Assembly (NCBI GenBank): GCA_964614655.1
Contig: CAZTPF010000015.1
Span: 1 to 45,368 of the forward strand
Origin: Casp-actino8 sp964614655
Lineage (GTDB): Bacteria; Actinomycetota; Acidimicrobiia; Acidimicrobiales; Ilumatobacteraceae
DNA length: 45,368 nt
Direction of reading: 5' to 3'
Below are positions 43,952 through 45,368 of this stretch, piece by piece. The number at the start of each line of letters is the position of its first letter. The stretch's first letter is position 1. The translations under genes and the position numbers were made by a program. The notes beneath the pieces were generated by a model that saw only the letters and a program-made list of their open reading frames with translations, did not search any database and was not told where the DNA came from.

Positions 43952-44138
43952 GAGTCGCTTTTCACACCGGGTAGGTGGGTGGACCTGGGCAACGGTTCAG
44001 CGGATGACGACGCCATCACGGCGATCTTCGTGGGTCTGGGCCGTCCGATGATCGCGACCGACGACAATCGGTACACACGGTTCGTCGTGGCGTCATCGGC
44101 GGGGTCCGATTCCGCGAGATGACTCTCGTCGTGTTCCT
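43952..44138. other. Intergenic region, no convincing gene
   Basis: A 187-bp stretch between the furA operator and the next gene stop. A 47-codon frame from GTG 43979 to TGA 44122 is open but has no good ribosome site or recognised product. Together with the furA upstream region it makes 232 bp without a called gene. Confidence 0.5.
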
Positions 44139-44525
44139 TTAAGCCGGCCAGAGAAGGCTGCGCTCGTTGACGGCTCTCTCGATCAACTCGACCAGTTGGT
44201 GCGGATCACCGTCGGCTTCCTCGATGCGCTGGCCGTCGAGAAGAACGATATGACCGGTGGTCGTTTCGGCTACGACGACTGGAGCTCGATTCTCGGAGAT
44301 GACGCGAATTTGCGGAGGCTGATCGTCGCGGTGATACGTGTCGAAAGGAACCGGTAAGCCGACTCGACACGAGCGCCACTCGTTCTTCTCGGTGAAGAGA
44401 CCGTGGGTCACCTCGCAGAGGGAGCAGTGACGACGGCCGAGCCGAGCTCCGATCCAGTATGCAATTTCGCCGCGAAGAGTTCCCTCGGCGTCGTACACGC
44501 CGATCAATCGCACGATGGTGGTCAC
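44139..44525 (-). CDS. Conserved hypothetical protein with CxxCxxTH motif
   Basis: A 128-residue protein with GTG start. It has GEIAYWIGARLGRRHCSLC, a C-S-L-C-E-V-T-H-G motif (about 34-42) that could bind a metal or act in thiol chemistry, and a C-terminal beta-rich part (APVVVAETTTGHIVLLDGQRI). I have the impression of a widespread actinobacterial family of this layout but know no function. Its start is 30 bp from the stop of the DJ-1-type gene on the same strand, so they may be cotranscribed. Confidence 0.75.
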   Translation of the reverse strand: MTTIVRLIGVYDAEGTLRGEIAYWIGARLGRRHCSLCEVTHGLFTEKNEWRSCRVGLPVPFDTYHRDDQPPQIRVISENRAPVVVAETTTGHIVLLDGQRIEEADGDPHQLVELIERAVNERSLLWPA

Positions 44526-44555
44526 GCTCGAACCGTAGGCGTCATGCCCGTCGAT

Positions 44556-45368
44556 TCAGGAGTCGTGCGGTGAGAGCTTCTCGAGCATGAGTCGGGCGAC
44601 CATCGGCGCGGCGTTCTGGTTCTGGCCGGTGACGAGATTGCCGTCCACCACCCAGTGATTGGCCAGGAAGTCGCGTCGAGCGGTCGCCGATTCGAAGATT
44701 GCGCCAGCGGCACGCAGTTCGGTCTCGGGATGTTGAGGAGTCGACGTGATGCCGAGTTCGCGTACCTGCTTGTCGGTGACGGCCGAGACCTTGCGGCCTT
44801 CGACGAGCGGTGTGCCGTCGACGTCGAGGGCCCGGAGCAATCCGAGCGGACCGTGGCACACGCCGCCGATCACCGCGCCGTTCGCGTTGGCGGCGGTGAT
44901 CTGATCACCGAGTACGGCCGAGTTACCGAGGTCGAACGCCGCGCCCCAGCCGCCGGCCAGATACACGATCTCGTACGAGCGCATGTCGAGGTCGCCGACG
45001 GCAAGTGAAGCGGTGAGTCGGGCACGCAGGGCTGGATCGCCGAGCAGACGGTCGTCGGCTTCGGTGCGAACCGCCGGCTTCAACGACAACGGATCGATGG
45101 GAATGATGCCGCCGAGCGGACTGGCCACGTCGACGGTCATGCCGGCGTCGAGGAACGCGTAGTACGGCACGGTGAGTTCACTCGCGAACACGCCGGTGGG
45201 TCGACCGACGTCGAGTTGGGCGTGATTGGTCGCGATCACGAGGGCTCGTCGGCCGCCGAGGTCACGCGACAATTGTTGGTCGTCGTCGGGATGGAGTCCG
45301 AGACGCTGTAGGGCTCGACGCGCCACTTTGGCGGGCGGGGGTGGTGTGGGCTGCGGACCACTCCGTCG
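44556..45368 (-). CDS. DJ-1/PfpI-family protein (5' end may lie outside the window)
   Basis: The DJ-1/PfpI (class I glutamine amidotransferase-like) fold is clear: ALVIATNHA, FASELTVPYYAFLDAGM with the conserved Glu, VASPLGG, IVYLAGGWGAAFDL, and nucleophile Cys in GGVCHGPLGLL. It resembles Hsp31-type chaperone/glyoxalase members. A GTG at 45326 would give 256 residues, but the frame stays open to the window edge with a Pro-rich run (PTPPPPAK), so the true start may lie beyond 45368. Likely roles are methylglyoxal or protein-damage handling. Confidence 0.9.
   Translation of the reverse strand, partial: RRSGPQPTPPPPAKVARRALQRLGLHPDDDQQLSRDLGGRRALVIATNHAQLDVGRPTGVFASELTVPYYAFLDAGMTVDVASPLGGIIPIDPLSLKPAVRTEADDRLLGDPALRARLTASLAVGDLDMRSYEIVYLAGGWGAAFDLGNSAVLGDQITAANANGAVIGGVCHGPLGLLRALDVDGTPLVEGRKVSAVTDKQVRELGITSTPQHPETELRAAGAIFESATARRDFLANHWVVDGNLVTGQNQNAAPMVARLMLEKLSPHDS

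Noticed and set aside
43979..44122. A 47-codon frame whose end (TDDNRYTRFVV) vaguely recalls the prephenate dehydratase D-N-x-T-R-F motif
   Set aside because: Too short, no clear ribosome site, and the rest of the domain is absent. At most a decayed remnant; the similarity is too weak to call.

Overview
The window is 45.4 kb of high-GC, gene-dense DNA from one scaffold with two 100-N gaps. Gene content and order (secA-prfB-ftsE-ftsX, menaquinone MenB, furA-katG, a seven-gene mrp operon, several Cys-anchored lipoproteins, a DUF6777-type lipoprotein) fit an aerobic actinobacterium. Compactness and the non-mycobacterial, non-streptomycete arrangement suggest an aquatic Acidimicrobiia-like lineage; the taxon is inference. 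I found no tRNA, rRNA, CRISPR array, insertion sequence or phage gene.

Layout. 1-2748 (-): partial secreted lipoprotein, DUF6777-like domain plus a long Cys-flanked repeat tail, interrupted by gap 1. 2980-5743: carboxylesterase, a perfect 22-bp inverted repeat, a short ComF-like phosphoribosyltransferase, a HAD hydrolase. 5841-12621 (+): secA, prfB, ftsE, ftsX, an enoyl-CoA hydratase and a truncated haemoglobin. 12635-15760: purU, a small unknown, a SpoU methyltransferase and menB. Gap 2 (15802-15901) is an assembly artefact: an identical 55-bp sequence sits on both sides. 15963-21702: DUF4389 protein, two L,D-transpeptidases, a crotonase, surE, an SDR and a GNAT. 21781-28303 (+): mrpABCDEFG with overlapping junctions, then a Na+/Ca2+ exchanger-type protein. 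28320-29680 (-): lipoprotein and RimK-like ATP-grasp ligase.

31150-36461 is the most unusual part. An OmpR/PhoB-type response regulator and histidine kinase are divergent from seven genes: an exported protein with an Asp/His-rich tail, a Pro/Ala-rich exported protein, a divergent FAD:protein FMN transferase (ApbE family), a four-helix haem protein of the ferric reductase type, and three exported proteins I do not recognise. The shared control region carries three TTCTTGG heptamers at exact 11-bp spacing, the geometry of a PhoB/OmpR-class site. I infer a two-component-controlled envelope redox or metal-handling system lacking a recognisable FMN-binding substrate.

36464-45368: 2-oxoglutarate/Fe(II) oxygenase, a lipoprotein, a DUF1214-like protein, a glycine-rich membrane protein, a CPA2 antiporter with TrkA-N domain, katG preceded by and coupled to a Fur-family regulator with a 16-bp palindrome upstream, a Cys-motif unknown, and a DJ-1/PfpI protein running to the window edge. 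Convergent gene ends are nearly always separated by 0-16 bp or overlap, so there is almost no non-coding space.
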